Source: CAZMZF01 sp964570765
GTDB taxonomy: Bacteria > Zixibacteria > MSB-5A5 > RBG-16-43-9
Length of the DNA: 64,000 nucleotides
NCBI GenBank assembly: GCA_964570765.1
Contig: CAZMZF010000012.1
Coordinates: 1-64,000, forward strand
Reading direction: 5' to 3'
This document shows, in pieces, positions 17,295-25,897 of the stretch. Position 1 is the stretch's first letter; each line of letters opens with the position of its first letter. A program made the translations under genes and the position numbers. The notes under the pieces are model-generated. The model made no database searches, was not told the DNA's origin, and saw nothing but the letters and a program-made list of their open reading frames with translations.

Positions 17295-18086
17295 TTAGAC
17301 TTTTTCCAAAACCTTCTCAGTTCCAGCCTTAACTGTCTCCTTTTTCCCCTCCGGGGTTTTGAACTCACCCAGGGGGTAATAGGGAATCATCATCTTATCA
17401 ACATAATCAATGGCTTGCAGAGGAGTCATAAACCAGTCAGTTGGACACTGAGAGACTATCTCAACTAAAGAGAAACCTAAATCATCCATCTGCACCTGAA
17501 AAGCTTTTTTAATCGCCTTTTTAGCTTTTAAAACATTGGCTGGCTTATGCACCGAGACTCTGGCTAAATAGGCTGGAGCATCTAAAGAAGACAAAAGTTC
17601 GCACATCTTAATCGGATATCCATTAACTCTTGGGTCTCTACCAAAGGGAGAAGTTGTAGATTTCATCCCGATAAGGGTAGTTGGTGCCATCTGCCCGCCG
17701 GTCATTCCATAAATAGCATTGTTCACGAAGATTATAGTTATCCTTTCTCCTCTGGCAGCTGAATGAATCGTCTCTGCCATACCGATCGAAGCCAAATCTC
17801 CATCCCCCTGATAGCTGAAAACGATACAATCCGGTTTAACCCTTTTCATCCCGGTGGCAACTGCCGGACCCCTGCCGTGAGCTGGCTGAATCATATCGCA
17901 GTTAAAATATTCATCTGCAAAAACTGAACATCCAACCGGTGCAATCCCGATGGTCCTTTTTCTTATACCTAATTCCTCAATCGTCTCTGCCACTAATCTA
18001 TGGATTACCCCATGTCCACAGCCAGGACAATATCGCATTAAGATTTCAGTTAAACCCTTTGTTCTCTCAAAAACTTTCTTCTCCAT
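17295..18086 (-). CDS. korB: 2-oxoacid:ferredoxin oxidoreductase, beta subunit (TPP-binding)
   Basis: The catalytic thiamine-diphosphate subunit. The sequence shows RYCPGCGHGVIHRL near the N-terminus and the TPP/Mg motif GDGDLASIG...NNAIYGMTGGQMAPTT (about residues 89-128). From the ATG at 18086 it has about 263 residues; a further nine codons upstream are open but the ATG has a GGGAGGATTT ribosome binding site. Operon partner of korA and korD. Length is normal for the short KorB class. Confidence 0.95.
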   Translation of the reverse strand: MEKKVFERTKGLTEILMRYCPGCGHGVIHRLVAETIEELGIRKRTIGIAPVGCSVFADEYFNCDMIQPAHGRGPAVATGMKRVKPDCIVFSYQGDGDLASIGMAETIHSAARGERITIIFVNNAIYGMTGGQMAPTTLIGMKSTTSPFGRDPRVNGYPIKMCELLSSLDAPAYLARVSVHKPANVLKAKKAIKKAFQVQMDDLGFSLVEIVSQCPTDWFMTPLQAIDYVDKMMIPYYPLGEFKTPEGKKETVKAGTEKVLEKV

Positions 18087-18151
18087 AAATCCTCCCAAAA
18101 AAGCATGTAGCAAGTAGCTGGTAGCTTTTAAAAAAATTCTTCTGTCTTAAA

Positions 18152-19213
18152 TCAACCTCTCATAATGTTTTTAACTACTTCTAAAACCTCCTCGCCTGTG
18201 GGTATTCCACCTGAAGGTCTGCCGTGTAAATAAACCTTAGCTTTACCTTCAACTGCCAATCTAACATCATCTACTAACTGACCCAGGCTCATCTCCACAG
18301 TCAGAATCTTTTTAATTCTTTCTGAGAGTCTGCTGATAATTTTAGTTGGAAAGGGCCATAAAGTAGTAGGTCTTAAAAGCCCGATTTTTATACCCTCTTT
18401 TCTACCTAATATTAAAGCTGATTTTGAAATCCGGGAAGAAGTCCCGTAAGCTATCAAGAGAATCTCCGCATCATCAACCTCGACCGCCTCGTATTTTACC
18501 TCTTTCGCCTCGATCTCTTTGTATTTCTCCTCTAATTTTAAAGTCATCTTTTCTAAAAATCCAGGCCTTAAGTCATAAGACCTAATCACTCTTCTTTCCC
18601 GACCTTCTGCATTTCCTAAAACCCATTCTTTCACAGGTAATTTAGAAGGATCAACCGGTTCAAAATCGAACTCTATCGGCTCCATCATCTGACCTAAAAG
18701 ACCATCTGTAAGAACCATAGTAGCTATCCTGTACTTTTCAGCTAAATCGTAACACCTCTTTGGGAAATTACCCATTTCAGAAACTGAATTGGGTGCAAAA
18801 ACTATTACCCGGTAATCACCATGTCCACCCCCTCTGGTGGCTTGATAATAATCACCCTGGGATGGGGCGATATTCCCCAAGCCCGGTCCTCCCCGCATTA
18901 CATTTGCATAGAAGATTGGAAGATTAGCACCTGAGATATAAGAAATCCCTTCCTGTTTCAAGCTTATACCAGGACCGGAAGAGGAGGTCATAACTCTGGC
19001 ACCGCAGGCAGAGGCACCAAAAAGCATATTTATGGCCGCAACCTCACTTTCAGCTTGAATGAAAGTTCCACCAACCTCAGGAAGTCTCCAGGAAAGGTAT
19101 TCCGGCACCTCGTTCTGGGGAGTAATCGGATAACCGGAAAAAAACCTGCATCCAGCCCTTACCGCCCCTTCAGCTAAAGCTTCATTCCCCTTCATTAGTA
19201 ACTTTTCACCCAT
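18152..19213 (-). CDS. korA: 2-oxoacid:ferredoxin oxidoreductase, alpha subunit
   Basis: The alpha subunit carries the pyrimidine-binding part of the TPP site and the CoA-binding domain. Conserved segments include GCRFFSGYPITPQNEVPEYL, QAESEVAAINMLFGASACGA, SSSGPGISLKQEGISY and RGGPGLGNIAPSQGDYYQ. It has 353 residues with the AGGAGAGTTT ribosome binding site ahead of ATG. It follows korD by 33 bases. The set KorDABC without a delta fusion is typical of anaerobic bacteria running a reductive or incomplete TCA cycle. Confidence 0.95.
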   Translation of the reverse strand: MGEKLLMKGNEALAEGAVRAGCRFFSGYPITPQNEVPEYLSWRLPEVGGTFIQAESEVAAINMLFGASACGARVMTSSSGPGISLKQEGISYISGANLPIFYANVMRGGPGLGNIAPSQGDYYQATRGGGHGDYRVIVFAPNSVSEMGNFPKRCYDLAEKYRIATMVLTDGLLGQMMEPIEFDFEPVDPSKLPVKEWVLGNAEGRERRVIRSYDLRPGFLEKMTLKLEEKYKEIEAKEVKYEAVEVDDAEILLIAYGTSSRISKSALILGRKEGIKIGLLRPTTLWPFPTKIISRLSERIKKILTVEMSLGQLVDDVRLAVEGKAKVYLHGRPSGGIPTGEEVLEVVKNIMRG

Positions 19214-19246
19214 CTTTAAACTCTCCTTTAGTTCATCAAAAAATAA

Positions 19247-19450
19247 TTACTTATAGACTTCTATAGCCACATCCGGGCAAACCAAAGCACATAGGGTACA
19301 GCCAGTACATTTTTCTGGTTTAACCATAGTGGCAGGGTAGTATCCAGTAGAGGCAAACTTCTCTGACATCCCGATAACCTTGTAGGGACAGGCTACCACA
19401 CAAAGCTCACACCCTTTGCATCTTTTGATATCTACTTCAATCCTTGGCAT
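19247..19450 (-). CDS. korD: 2-oxoacid:ferredoxin oxidoreductase, ferredoxin-like subunit
   Basis: A 67-residue two-[4Fe-4S] ferredoxin. Two CxxCxxCxxxCP motifs are visible (CKGCELCVVACP and CTGCTLCALVCP). It passes electrons from the TPP subunit to soluble ferredoxin. First gene of the korDABC operon; the upstream gap of about 100 bases before the neighbouring terminator should hold the operon promoter. Confidence 0.94.
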   Translation of the reverse strand: MPRIEVDIKRCKGCELCVVACPYKVIGMSEKFASTGYYPATMVKPEKCTGCTLCALVCPDVAIEVYK

Positions 19451-19543
19451 ATTGACCTCTTTTGATTTTAAAAAATAAACATATTAAATTAATTTATAAA
19501 AATAAGCTTTAAAAGCAAGCCTTTTTGTAACTTTTTCACAAGC

Positions 19544-19577
19544 AAAAAACCGCCATAAATAGATTAACTGGCGGTTA
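19544..19577 (-). terminator. Rho-independent terminator
   Basis: AACCGCCA (19548-19555) pairs with TGGCGGTT (19569-19576), followed by six U on the minus strand. It ends the transcript that comes from the DUF4388 cluster (21.6-19.6 kb) before the kor operon begins. Confidence 0.88.
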
Positions 19578-19623
19578 TCAGGTAATTCAAATTTTTCTAT
19601 TAAAACCTCAAATCTATAAAAAG

Positions 19624-19815
19624 TTACTTATAAAACCTATCCTGATTACACTTACATACGCTCACATTTTTCTCTCTGAACTTCCAGGAGCCGGTATCAT
19701 TTTTTATCGATTCAACATACAGGATAGACTGTTTAGCCCCACCACATTTTGGACAATAAACCACATGCTTTTCTTTTTTAACCTTTTCTGCAAAGGTCAT
19801 CTGTTTTCTGGGCAT
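19624..19815 (-). CDS. small zinc-ribbon-like protein
   Basis: A 63-residue basic protein with CPKCGG near residue 21 and CKCN near residue 53, which could coordinate one zinc. An AAGGAGATAT ribosome binding site lies just upstream of ATG, which supports it as a gene. It is the last gene of a four-gene minus-strand cluster ending at the terminator at 19544. No named family is recognised. It may be a nucleic-acid-binding or adaptor protein. Confidence 0.7.
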   Translation of the reverse strand: MPRKQMTFAEKVKKEKHVVYCPKCGGAKQSILYVESIKNDTGSWKFREKNVSVCKCNQDRFYK

Positions 19816-19824
19816 ATATCTCCT

Positions 19825-20028
19825 TTAGAATCTGAACTTTAAATCTTGAATTAACTTATCACACTCTTTTCTAATGAGCAAAGCCTGATAAATCAACTCG
19901 GCTTTTTTAGATTTGGAGCCTTTTTTAATCAAGGTATCTTTAAATTTTTGCTCTGCTACTTTGAAGTCCTTCGATTTTAGAGATCTGATACCCTCTAAAA
20001 AAAGCTTGTCATCCTTTTCCACAACCAT
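19825..20028 (-). CDS. small TPR-like helical protein
   Basis: A 67-residue helical protein with the pattern FLEGIRSLKSKDFKVAEQKF, which resembles a single TPR hairpin. It starts with ATG after AAAGG and lies 9 bases from the zinc-ribbon gene, so the two are co-transcribed. Function unknown. Its size suggests it works by binding a partner, perhaps one of the neighbouring cluster proteins. Confidence 0.6.
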   Translation of the reverse strand: MVVEKDDKLFLEGIRSLKSKDFKVAEQKFKDTLIKKGSKSKKAELIYQALLIRKECDKLIQDLKFRF

Positions 20029-20089
20029 ACCTTTATTTAAAACGATTTTAGGGTAAAGCTTATTTGAAAATAAGAAAATAATATCCGAT

Positions 20090-20833
20090 TTAATCTATTC
20101 CTATCTTTTTTTGTCTGAGGATTTTCCTGAGCCTCTCTAAATAAGGCTCAACCTTGTATCTATTCTGTTTCAAATAGTAGATCAGGGAGGCAGTGAAGAA
20201 TTCATCCTCCTTTGAAGGTTTAACCTCCAGGTTCTTTAACTGATAATCCAGGATGGTGAGCAGATGGTCCTTGGGTTTATAAAAATAGTCCATCAGGTCA
20301 AGCTGATAACTTAACGCTCTTTGATATTTTCCTTTAAGATCAGTTCCACCTTTATCCAGAGCCCCTATCTCCTCTTTTAATTTGAGTAAAGACTCATCCA
20401 GTTGCACGAAATCAACTAACCCTAAGGGAGTATATTCCCAGCCTCTCCTTCTCAGATTCTCTCTGATAAAAGAATTCGCCTGTAGTAAGATTTTCTCTTC
20501 TTTCTGATAGAATCTTTCATCTTTACCTAACATCTCTTTATAATCTCTCATCCTCTCTACACACTCAATTATCTTTTGTATGTGTGTTTTTTTAATAGAT
20601 TTGGAATTAAACTCTGCCCCCTCAATTTTTAGCCAGTTCTCCAAACCTTTAAACCTGTCTTTAATAAGCCAGAAATCCTTGCTTTTACCCAGGGCTATAT
20701 CCTCCAGACTTTCGATCTTCTGATCAAGCATCCATTCCTCTTCCTCCTTCCTGGAAGTCTCTTCTAAAAATTTATCGATAGATTTCTTCAGATTTTCTAA
20801 AACTTCTTTTAATTCCACAGGTTCATTCCTCAC
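20090..20833 (-). CDS. coiled-coil protein of unknown function
   Basis: A 247-residue protein, highly charged and predicted mostly helical, without signal peptide or membrane segment. No family is recognised. The start is a GTG overlapping the 3' end of the DUF4388 gene by 11 bases, so the two are translationally coupled and probably act together. It contains no cysteine cluster, nucleotide-binding loop or other diagnostic motif. Confidence 0.7.
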   Translation of the reverse strand: MRNEPVELKEVLENLKKSIDKFLEETSRKEEEEWMLDQKIESLEDIALGKSKDFWLIKDRFKGLENWLKIEGAEFNSKSIKKTHIQKIIECVERMRDYKEMLGKDERFYQKEEKILLQANSFIRENLRRRGWEYTPLGLVDFVQLDESLLKLKEEIGALDKGGTDLKGKYQRALSYQLDLMDYFYKPKDHLLTILDYQLKNLEVKPSKEDEFFTASLIYYLKQNRYKVEPYLERLRKILRQKKIGID

Positions 20834-21620
20834 TATATTTTTCTAAACTACGGTTGAACTGTTCCAGGAGCTTTTCCAGCTTATCAGTTTTTGTCTCCAG
20901 GCTCGGCTTTTTTACCGTTTCGACCAGCCCCGCCAGATAAAGACCTGCTAATTTTTTCAAAGTCTCGATCTTATCCGCTTTCGAATCCTCTAAGATCTTC
21001 TTTATATCCCGGTGACCATCCACTAAAGTTAAAAGATTCCATTCCTCTGATTTAAAACTGATATCCTTCCCCCTTTCATCCTCAGTTGGAGCCAAGCCCA
21101 GAACGGTATCAAAAGGGGGTAGCTTTTTCTTTAATCTTTCCAACTCATCTGACCTTCTAACGCCCTCCAAGATCAGATTCTCGGTGGAAATCTTTATGGT
21201 TATCTCCTCCTGAGTTGGGAATCTATTCTCATAAAATTTGAAATTCCCTTTTTCCCATTTAAGGAGATCGTAGATCACCTCTTCCACCTGCAGACGCACC
21301 AGCTCCTCTAACTGTTTTCTGGTGATAAAATTTTCCAGGATAAGGAGTTCCCCGATCCTTTTTTTCCCTTTAAGTTCTTTCTGTATTTGGGTAATCTTCT
21401 GTAGCTGAGCAGGAGTTATTCTCCCTTTCTTGAGGAGTAACTCTCCTAATCTGAGACGGTTATAGGGGTTATGGGCAAAGACAATGTTCCCCTCGCGGAA
21501 ATAGACCATTATCACATCCTCCCCCCTTTGCACTCCCAATGTCCCGCTTTTCCTGCAGGCGCTCAAAAGCTGAAAGATATCTGAAAGCTGAAATCTCTCT
21601 ACATCACCTTGAAGCTCCAT
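20823..21620 (-). CDS. DUF4388 (PATAN-like) domain protein
   Basis: About 265 residues from ATG 21620. The N-terminal domain (MELQGDVERFQLSDIFQLLS, then GTLGV and IVFAHNPYNRLRLGELLL) matches DUF4388, found in signalling proteins of delta-proteobacteria and allied phyla. The next part (GRITPAQLQKITQIQ, KRIGELLILENFITRKQLEE) resembles the helical domain often seen before type II secretion ATPase domains. The C-terminal region carries a winged-helix-like segment (LTLVDGHRDIKKIL). Likely a regulatory adaptor, coupled to the coiled-coil gene that follows. Role inferred. Confidence 0.75.
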   Translation of the reverse strand: MELQGDVERFQLSDIFQLLSACRKSGTLGVQRGEDVIMVYFREGNIVFAHNPYNRLRLGELLLKKGRITPAQLQKITQIQKELKGKKRIGELLILENFITRKQLEELVRLQVEEVIYDLLKWEKGNFKFYENRFPTQEEITIKISTENLILEGVRRSDELERLKKKLPPFDTVLGLAPTEDERGKDISFKSEEWNLLTLVDGHRDIKKILEDSKADKIETLKKLAGLYLAGLVETVKKPSLETKTDKLEKLLEQFNRSLEKYSEE

Positions 21621-21776
21621 AAGTCTTATCCACCAATTCAAATAAAGATTTCTTAGGTAATCTATTCTATTAATTCGGAAGGATAAGCGAAATCCTTAAG
21701 ACCCTGCCTGCTCTAAAATAGATTTATCTGATGCAAGCTAATAAGCATCGGCATTTCCTAATACCGATGCATCATT

Positions 21777-21866
21777 GAAACTCGGTATCCCCACCTTGCC
21801 CTCTCCGAATTTGGATCCGTAGGAAAGGTGGGATAAAATTAGAGACGCATGCTATGCGTCCCTACG
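21777..21866. repeat. palindromic repeat with nested module
   Basis: CCCACCTTGCCC (21790-21801) and the right arm AAAGGTGGGAT (21824-21834) are interrupted by a CCGAATTTGGATCCGTAGG segment (about 21805-21823). A GAGACGCATGCTATGCGTC hairpin follows at 21842-21860. It lies between the DUF4388 cluster and the next response regulator. Confidence 0.75.
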
Positions 21867-21894
21867 AAATTAAAATCTGATATAATATTAAAAT

Positions 21895-23322
21895 TTAGAA
21901 AAGCCCGAATTTTTTCATCCGGTCTCTTAGGGTATTGCGGCTCACTCCCAAAAGCTCAGAGGTCTTGACCTGGTTACCCTGGCAATATTTCAGGGATAGA
22001 TCGAAAACCGCTCTCTCCAGGGCTTCCTCTAAATGGTCGTAGATATGTCCATCCGAATTAGCCAGGATCTTGGGGAAGATAGGCTCCAAAATCTCAGAGA
22101 AAACCTTATAGTAATCTTTTTTGACTTTTTCAAAATCTATCTCCAGCCTTTCCCTATTTTCACTATAAACAGGAAAATATTCGGGCAAAAGCAATCCACC
22201 TTTGCTCATCACTACTGCGGTGTGCATATTATTCTCTAACTCACGCACATTTCCTGGCCAGGGATATTTCTGTAAAACCTTTAATCCGGAATCGGAGATG
22301 CCTTCCACATTCTTACTGATTAGCTTGGCATATTTTTTAAGAAAGTAATCAGCTAAAAGTGGAATATCAGATCTTCTTTCTCGTAAGGGGGGTAAATATA
22401 TCGATACCACTTTTAACCTGTAGAAAAGATCGACCCGGAAGTTCCCCTCTTTGATACAATTTACCAGACTCTTATTGGTAGCGGCTATTATCCTCACATC
22501 AACTTTTGTGCTCTGGTTACCACCCACCCTCTCAAACTCCTGTTCCTGCAAAACCCTTAACACCTTACTCTGGGTCATCAAACTCATATCCGCGATCTCA
22601 TCTAAGAAGATAGTCCCCTTATCTCCCTGTTCAAATTTCCCCAATTTCCTCTGGTAAGCTCCGGTAAAAGCACCTTTTTCATAACCAAAAAGCTCTGACT
22701 CTAAAAGAGCTTCCGGTAATGCCGCACAGTTGACCGAAAGAAAAGGTTTGTCTTTTCTTAAACTATTACGGTGAATTGCCCGGGCTACTAACTCTTTGCC
22801 AGTCCCGCTTTCCCCCATTACCAAAACTGATGCATCCGTGGGAGCTACCTGACCAATGAGTTTAGCTATCTCCACTATCTCCGGACTTTTTCCTACGATT
22901 ACATCCTCTTCCCCTTCTGGTCTGTCCTCTCTACCAAAGCCGGATGAATCTCCCCCTCCTTTTTTCTCCTGCAGTGCTTTGTCCACAATCTTAGCTAACT
23001 TCTCTAACTGAAAAGGTTTGGTCACAAATTCATAAGCCCCCTGTTTCATAGTCTCTATTGCCGCCTCAGTGGAGATAAACCCGGTAATGACTATCACCGG
23101 GATTTTAAGCTCTTTTTCCTTCATCTCTTTCAAAATTTCAATCCCTGACATCCCCGGTAGATTTATATCTAACAAGACTAAATCTGGTTTAAGATTATCA
23201 ATATTTTCTAAGGCCTCTTTACCATCGGCAAGTGTATAAAGTTTTAAACTCTCCGTATTAAAATAATTATTAAGAGATTCACAAATCTTGGGATCGTCTT
23301 CAATTAAGAGGATTTGTTTCAT
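21895..23322 (-). CDS. sigma-54-dependent response regulator (NtrC family)
   Basis: A 475-residue activator. The receiver domain (1-120) has Asp52 as the likely phosphoacceptor (LVLLDINLPGMSG) and Lys in FVTKPF. The AAA+ domain has GESGTGKELVARAIH, GAFTGAYQRKLGKF and the Walker B GTIFLDEIADM, so sigma-54 contact is intact. The C-terminal Fis-type helix-turn-helix reads GNQVKTSELLGVSRNTLRDR. It lies just upstream of the PEP-CTERM gene region on the same strand. No partner kinase is adjacent. It could serve the exosortase island or another process. Confidence 0.92.
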   Translation of the reverse strand: MKQILLIEDDPKICESLNNYFNTESLKLYTLADGKEALENIDNLKPDLVLLDINLPGMSGIEILKEMKEKELKIPVIVITGFISTEAAIETMKQGAYEFVTKPFQLEKLAKIVDKALQEKKGGGDSSGFGREDRPEGEEDVIVGKSPEIVEIAKLIGQVAPTDASVLVMGESGTGKELVARAIHRNSLRKDKPFLSVNCAALPEALLESELFGYEKGAFTGAYQRKLGKFEQGDKGTIFLDEIADMSLMTQSKVLRVLQEQEFERVGGNQSTKVDVRIIAATNKSLVNCIKEGNFRVDLFYRLKVVSIYLPPLRERRSDIPLLADYFLKKYAKLISKNVEGISDSGLKVLQKYPWPGNVRELENNMHTAVVMSKGGLLLPEYFPVYSENRERLEIDFEKVKKDYYKVFSEILEPIFPKILANSDGHIYDHLEEALERAVFDLSLKYCQGNQVKTSELLGVSRNTLRDRMKKFGLF

Positions 23323-23423
23323 TTTATTATATTTTCAATTTTTTTGAAAAACTCCTAATCTATTAATCGGCAAAAGAAGAAGAATCTTAAAGTAAAATGA
23401 GGCTTTTAGGGGATTATTATAAT

Positions 23424-23452
23424 AAAAAAAGCCCCCGTAGGGGGGCTTTTTT
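23424..23452 (-). terminator. Rho-independent terminator after the PEP-CTERM gene
   Basis: A run of A followed by GCCCCC (23431-23436), loop, GGGGGGC and six T. It lies about 28 bases beyond the true stop of the PEP-CTERM gene. Being symmetric, it can work on both strands. Confidence 0.93.
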
Positions 23453-23479
23453 GTTAAAAACAAAATTAATGTTTTGGAA

Positions 23480-24230
23480 CTACTTTCTAAATCTAAACCT
23501 GGCGAAACCACCCAGACCCATTAAGCCAAAACCTAAAAGGGCTAATGTCGAAGGCTCAGGTATGGGAGTTGCCGTTCCGCTCCCCTGACCACAGCGACCT
23601 GTAGAACGGTACCTGCCAATAAAATTAGGATCACCCATCTGGGCAAAATCATCCGCATCAAAAATAGAGGTAACATTGGGTTAGATGAATTCTAAAAGCC
23701 ATAGGTCTTGTGATATAATCGCCCACAAATAGATTCTGAGATCCGGATGCGACCCATCCACGATTATTAGCTCCATCATCCTTAAGATAAACCCTGAACT
23801 TGCCATAACCGCCAGGAGCATTTTGATCATAAAGAATATCATAATCAGAATTAACAACTAAGCTGTGGTGAATAGCGGTATGAACATCACCGGTAACTGC
23901 ACCATTAACCAGATTCAAGCTATTCCCCACGCCGACAATAGAAGCGTTTATTGTTCCATCCGCCTTGAAAAAGAACCCTGAAAGAACCGGGTTGGTCAAA
24001 GGATGACCAAACCAGTAGGTTGGAACCGAAGGTGAGGTGTTGTTGATTAAAAAACCCACATCTGCAGTTCCAAGACCGACATTAATATCACTCACCCAGG
24101 CAGTAACAGCACCGCTAAGCGCAGTTCCATCACTTGATGTTCCATAAATATCAAAAGTAGAAGTGGTTACACCTAATGCAGGAACGTTTAAGCTCAAGAG
24201 CAACCCTATTAAAACAATTAACTTTTTCAT
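23480..24230 (-). CDS. PEP-CTERM surface protein, frameshifted by one extra base
   Basis: Secreted protein of about 249 residues with an N-terminal signal peptide (MKKLIVLIGLLLSLNVPALG), a beta-rich middle, and a C-terminal exosortase signal. The frame from 24230 ends early at 23658 after LTQCYLYF. Dropping one C from the CCC on the minus strand (GGG at 23678-23680) restores LTNVTSIFDADDFAQMG and continues to PIPEPSTLALLGFGLMGLGG followed by a basic tail and stop at 23480. That is a complete PEP-CTERM motif, membrane helix and Arg/Lys end. The gene lies beside the PrsR/PrsK genes and about 9 kb from the exosortase. Whether the extra base is natural or a sequencing error cannot be told. Confidence 0.85.
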
Positions 24231-24286
24231 TTTTCCTCCTTAAGTTATTTAGTTATCAAAGCTACTCTTCTTTAAATTCACTATAT

Positions 24287-24303
24287 AGCAATTATTATGC
24301 CAA
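24287..24303 (-). promoter_or_regulatory. sigma-54 promoter of the PEP-CTERM gene
   Basis: TGGCATAATAATTGCTA on the minus strand has GG and GC separated by exactly 10 bases, matching the -24/-12 consensus. Transcription would begin about 45 bases before the ATG. Confidence 0.85.
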
Positions 24304-24330
24304 TTATTTTACAGCTAACCTGTTAAACAA

Positions 24331-24364
24331 CAACTGGTTATAAAGTTCAACTTTTATACAGTTG
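24331..24364. promoter_or_regulatory. palindromic upstream activator site
   Basis: Inverted repeat CAACTG (24331-24336) / CAGTTG (24359-24364) enclosing ATAAAGTT and AACTTTTAT. It lies about 30-60 bases upstream of the sigma-54 -24 element. The inner minus-strand word AAAAGTTGAACTTTA also occurs, with changes, upstream of two other sigma-54 promoters. It is a candidate PrsR binding site. Confidence 0.6.
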
Positions 24365-24509
24365 GATGAAATGTCCAATTCTATGACATTGTAATTATTT
24401 TTATTCTAAGTGTATATATTATAAGATGTTATTGGATTACAAAAAACTGGACACTTTTAGGATACTTTGGGAAATAAAAAATTTTCCAATGAACTAAGAC
24501 AGCTTTCCT

Positions 24510-25871
24510 TTAAATTTCTTCTTCTTTTTTAAACTTATACTTCTCAATCAATCCATAAAGGGTTGTTCTGCTAACATCTAAATATTTTGCCGCATTAGTG
24601 ACATTCCAATCGTTAGCATTGAGAGCTTCCAATATAGCCTCCTTTTCAGCATTTTCCCTTATAGTTTGCAATGAGAGAGGTTTCTTTGATTCCTCAGCTG
24701 TACTGAAGCCAAGGTCAAATGGGGTTATCCTTTTACTCTGACACATTATTACAGCTCTTTTAACTTTATTCTCCAATTCCCTGACATTTCCAGGCCAGCC
24801 ATATTCTTTTAATTTCAAGATGCTTTTATGACTGAAAGAAAGATTTATTTTATTGAATTCCTTTGAGAACATATTCAGCATTGCATGAGACAAAATAATC
24901 ACGTCATCATCTCTATCCCTTAAAGGCGGAAGATGGATATTAATAACACTCAACCTGTAGTAAAGGTCTTCCCGGAACTTTTTTAGCTGAACTTCCTTTT
25001 CTAATGGCTTATTAGTAGCTGCAATTATTCTAACATTTAGGGTGATTAGCTCCTTACCCCCGACCCTTTCTATCTTATAGTCCTGTAGAAATCTCAAAAT
25101 CTTTACCTGTAGAGATAAAGGAAGCTCTCCGATCTCATCTAAAAATACTGTTCCTCCATCTGCATATTCGAACTTCCCTTTTTTCTGAGCATAAGCATCA
25201 GTAAATGCACCTTTCTCATATCCAAAAAGCTCTGATTCCAATAGGGTCTCAGGGATAGCTCCGCAGTTGATAGTCACAAATGGGTTATCCTTTCTTAAAC
25301 TCTTACGATGGATAGCTTTTGCTACCATCTCCTTACCGGTCCCGCTCTCTCCAGTGATAAGCACAATCACATCTGTCGTTGCAATCTTCATTATGGTCTT
25401 AAAAACCTCAATCATTTTGGGACTGGTGCCGATTATATCTTCAAATTTTTTCTCCTCTAATCTCTCTGTAAGCTCTTTATTCTCGCGTTCCAATCGCTGA
25501 ATGTGAAGAGCTCTTTTGATGATAATCTTCAGCTCATCCAAATTTATAGGCTTGGTATAGAAATCGCATGCACCTGAACTTACTGCTCTTAGGGCATTTA
25601 TTTCCTCCCCATGTCCGGTAATAACTATCACCTTCAAAAGAGGGTCTATTTGCAGAAGGTCCTCTAGTATATCCAATCCATCTTTCTCATGTTCATAAGG
25701 GGAGAGGGCAACATCTAAAGTTACAAGATTAGGGGTTTCCTTGCGAGTAAGCTCTAAAGCCTGTTCCGCATTCGAAGCTAAAAGGATTTCATATTCATCC
25801 TGTAATGCCCAGGAAAGCTGAGTTCTTATCCCCTCTTCATCATCGACTATAAGAATTTTCTCTTTTTCCAT
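24510..25871 (-). CDS. prsR: PEP-CTERM system sigma-54 response regulator PrsR-like
   Basis: A 453-residue activator next to a PrsK-type kinase, the pair typical of exosortase loci. The receiver domain (1-120) has a receiver Asp near residue 53 and Lys107. The AAA+ domain has GESGTGKEMVAKAIHRK (174-190) and Walker B GGTVFLDEIGELP. The sigma-54-contact loop reads GAFTDA (221-226) instead of the usual GAFTGA. The C-terminal Fis-type HTH reads NDWNVTNAAKYLDVSRTTLY. Starts with ATG 26 bases after the kinase gene. Probably activates the sigma-54 promoters at 24287, 32439 and 35075. Confidence 0.9.
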   Translation of the reverse strand: MEKEKILIVDDEEGIRTQLSWALQDEYEILLASNAEQALELTRKETPNLVTLDVALSPYEHEKDGLDILEDLLQIDPLLKVIVITGHGEEINALRAVSSGACDFYTKPINLDELKIIIKRALHIQRLERENKELTERLEEKKFEDIIGTSPKMIEVFKTIMKIATTDVIVLITGESGTGKEMVAKAIHRKSLRKDNPFVTINCGAIPETLLESELFGYEKGAFTDAYAQKKGKFEYADGGTVFLDEIGELPLSLQVKILRFLQDYKIERVGGKELITLNVRIIAATNKPLEKEVQLKKFREDLYYRLSVINIHLPPLRDRDDDVIILSHAMLNMFSKEFNKINLSFSHKSILKLKEYGWPGNVRELENKVKRAVIMCQSKRITPFDLGFSTAEESKKPLSLQTIRENAEKEAILEALNANDWNVTNAAKYLDVSRTTLYGLIEKYKFKKEEEI

Positions 25872-25897
25872 CTAAAATTCCCTCATAATTTCACCTT

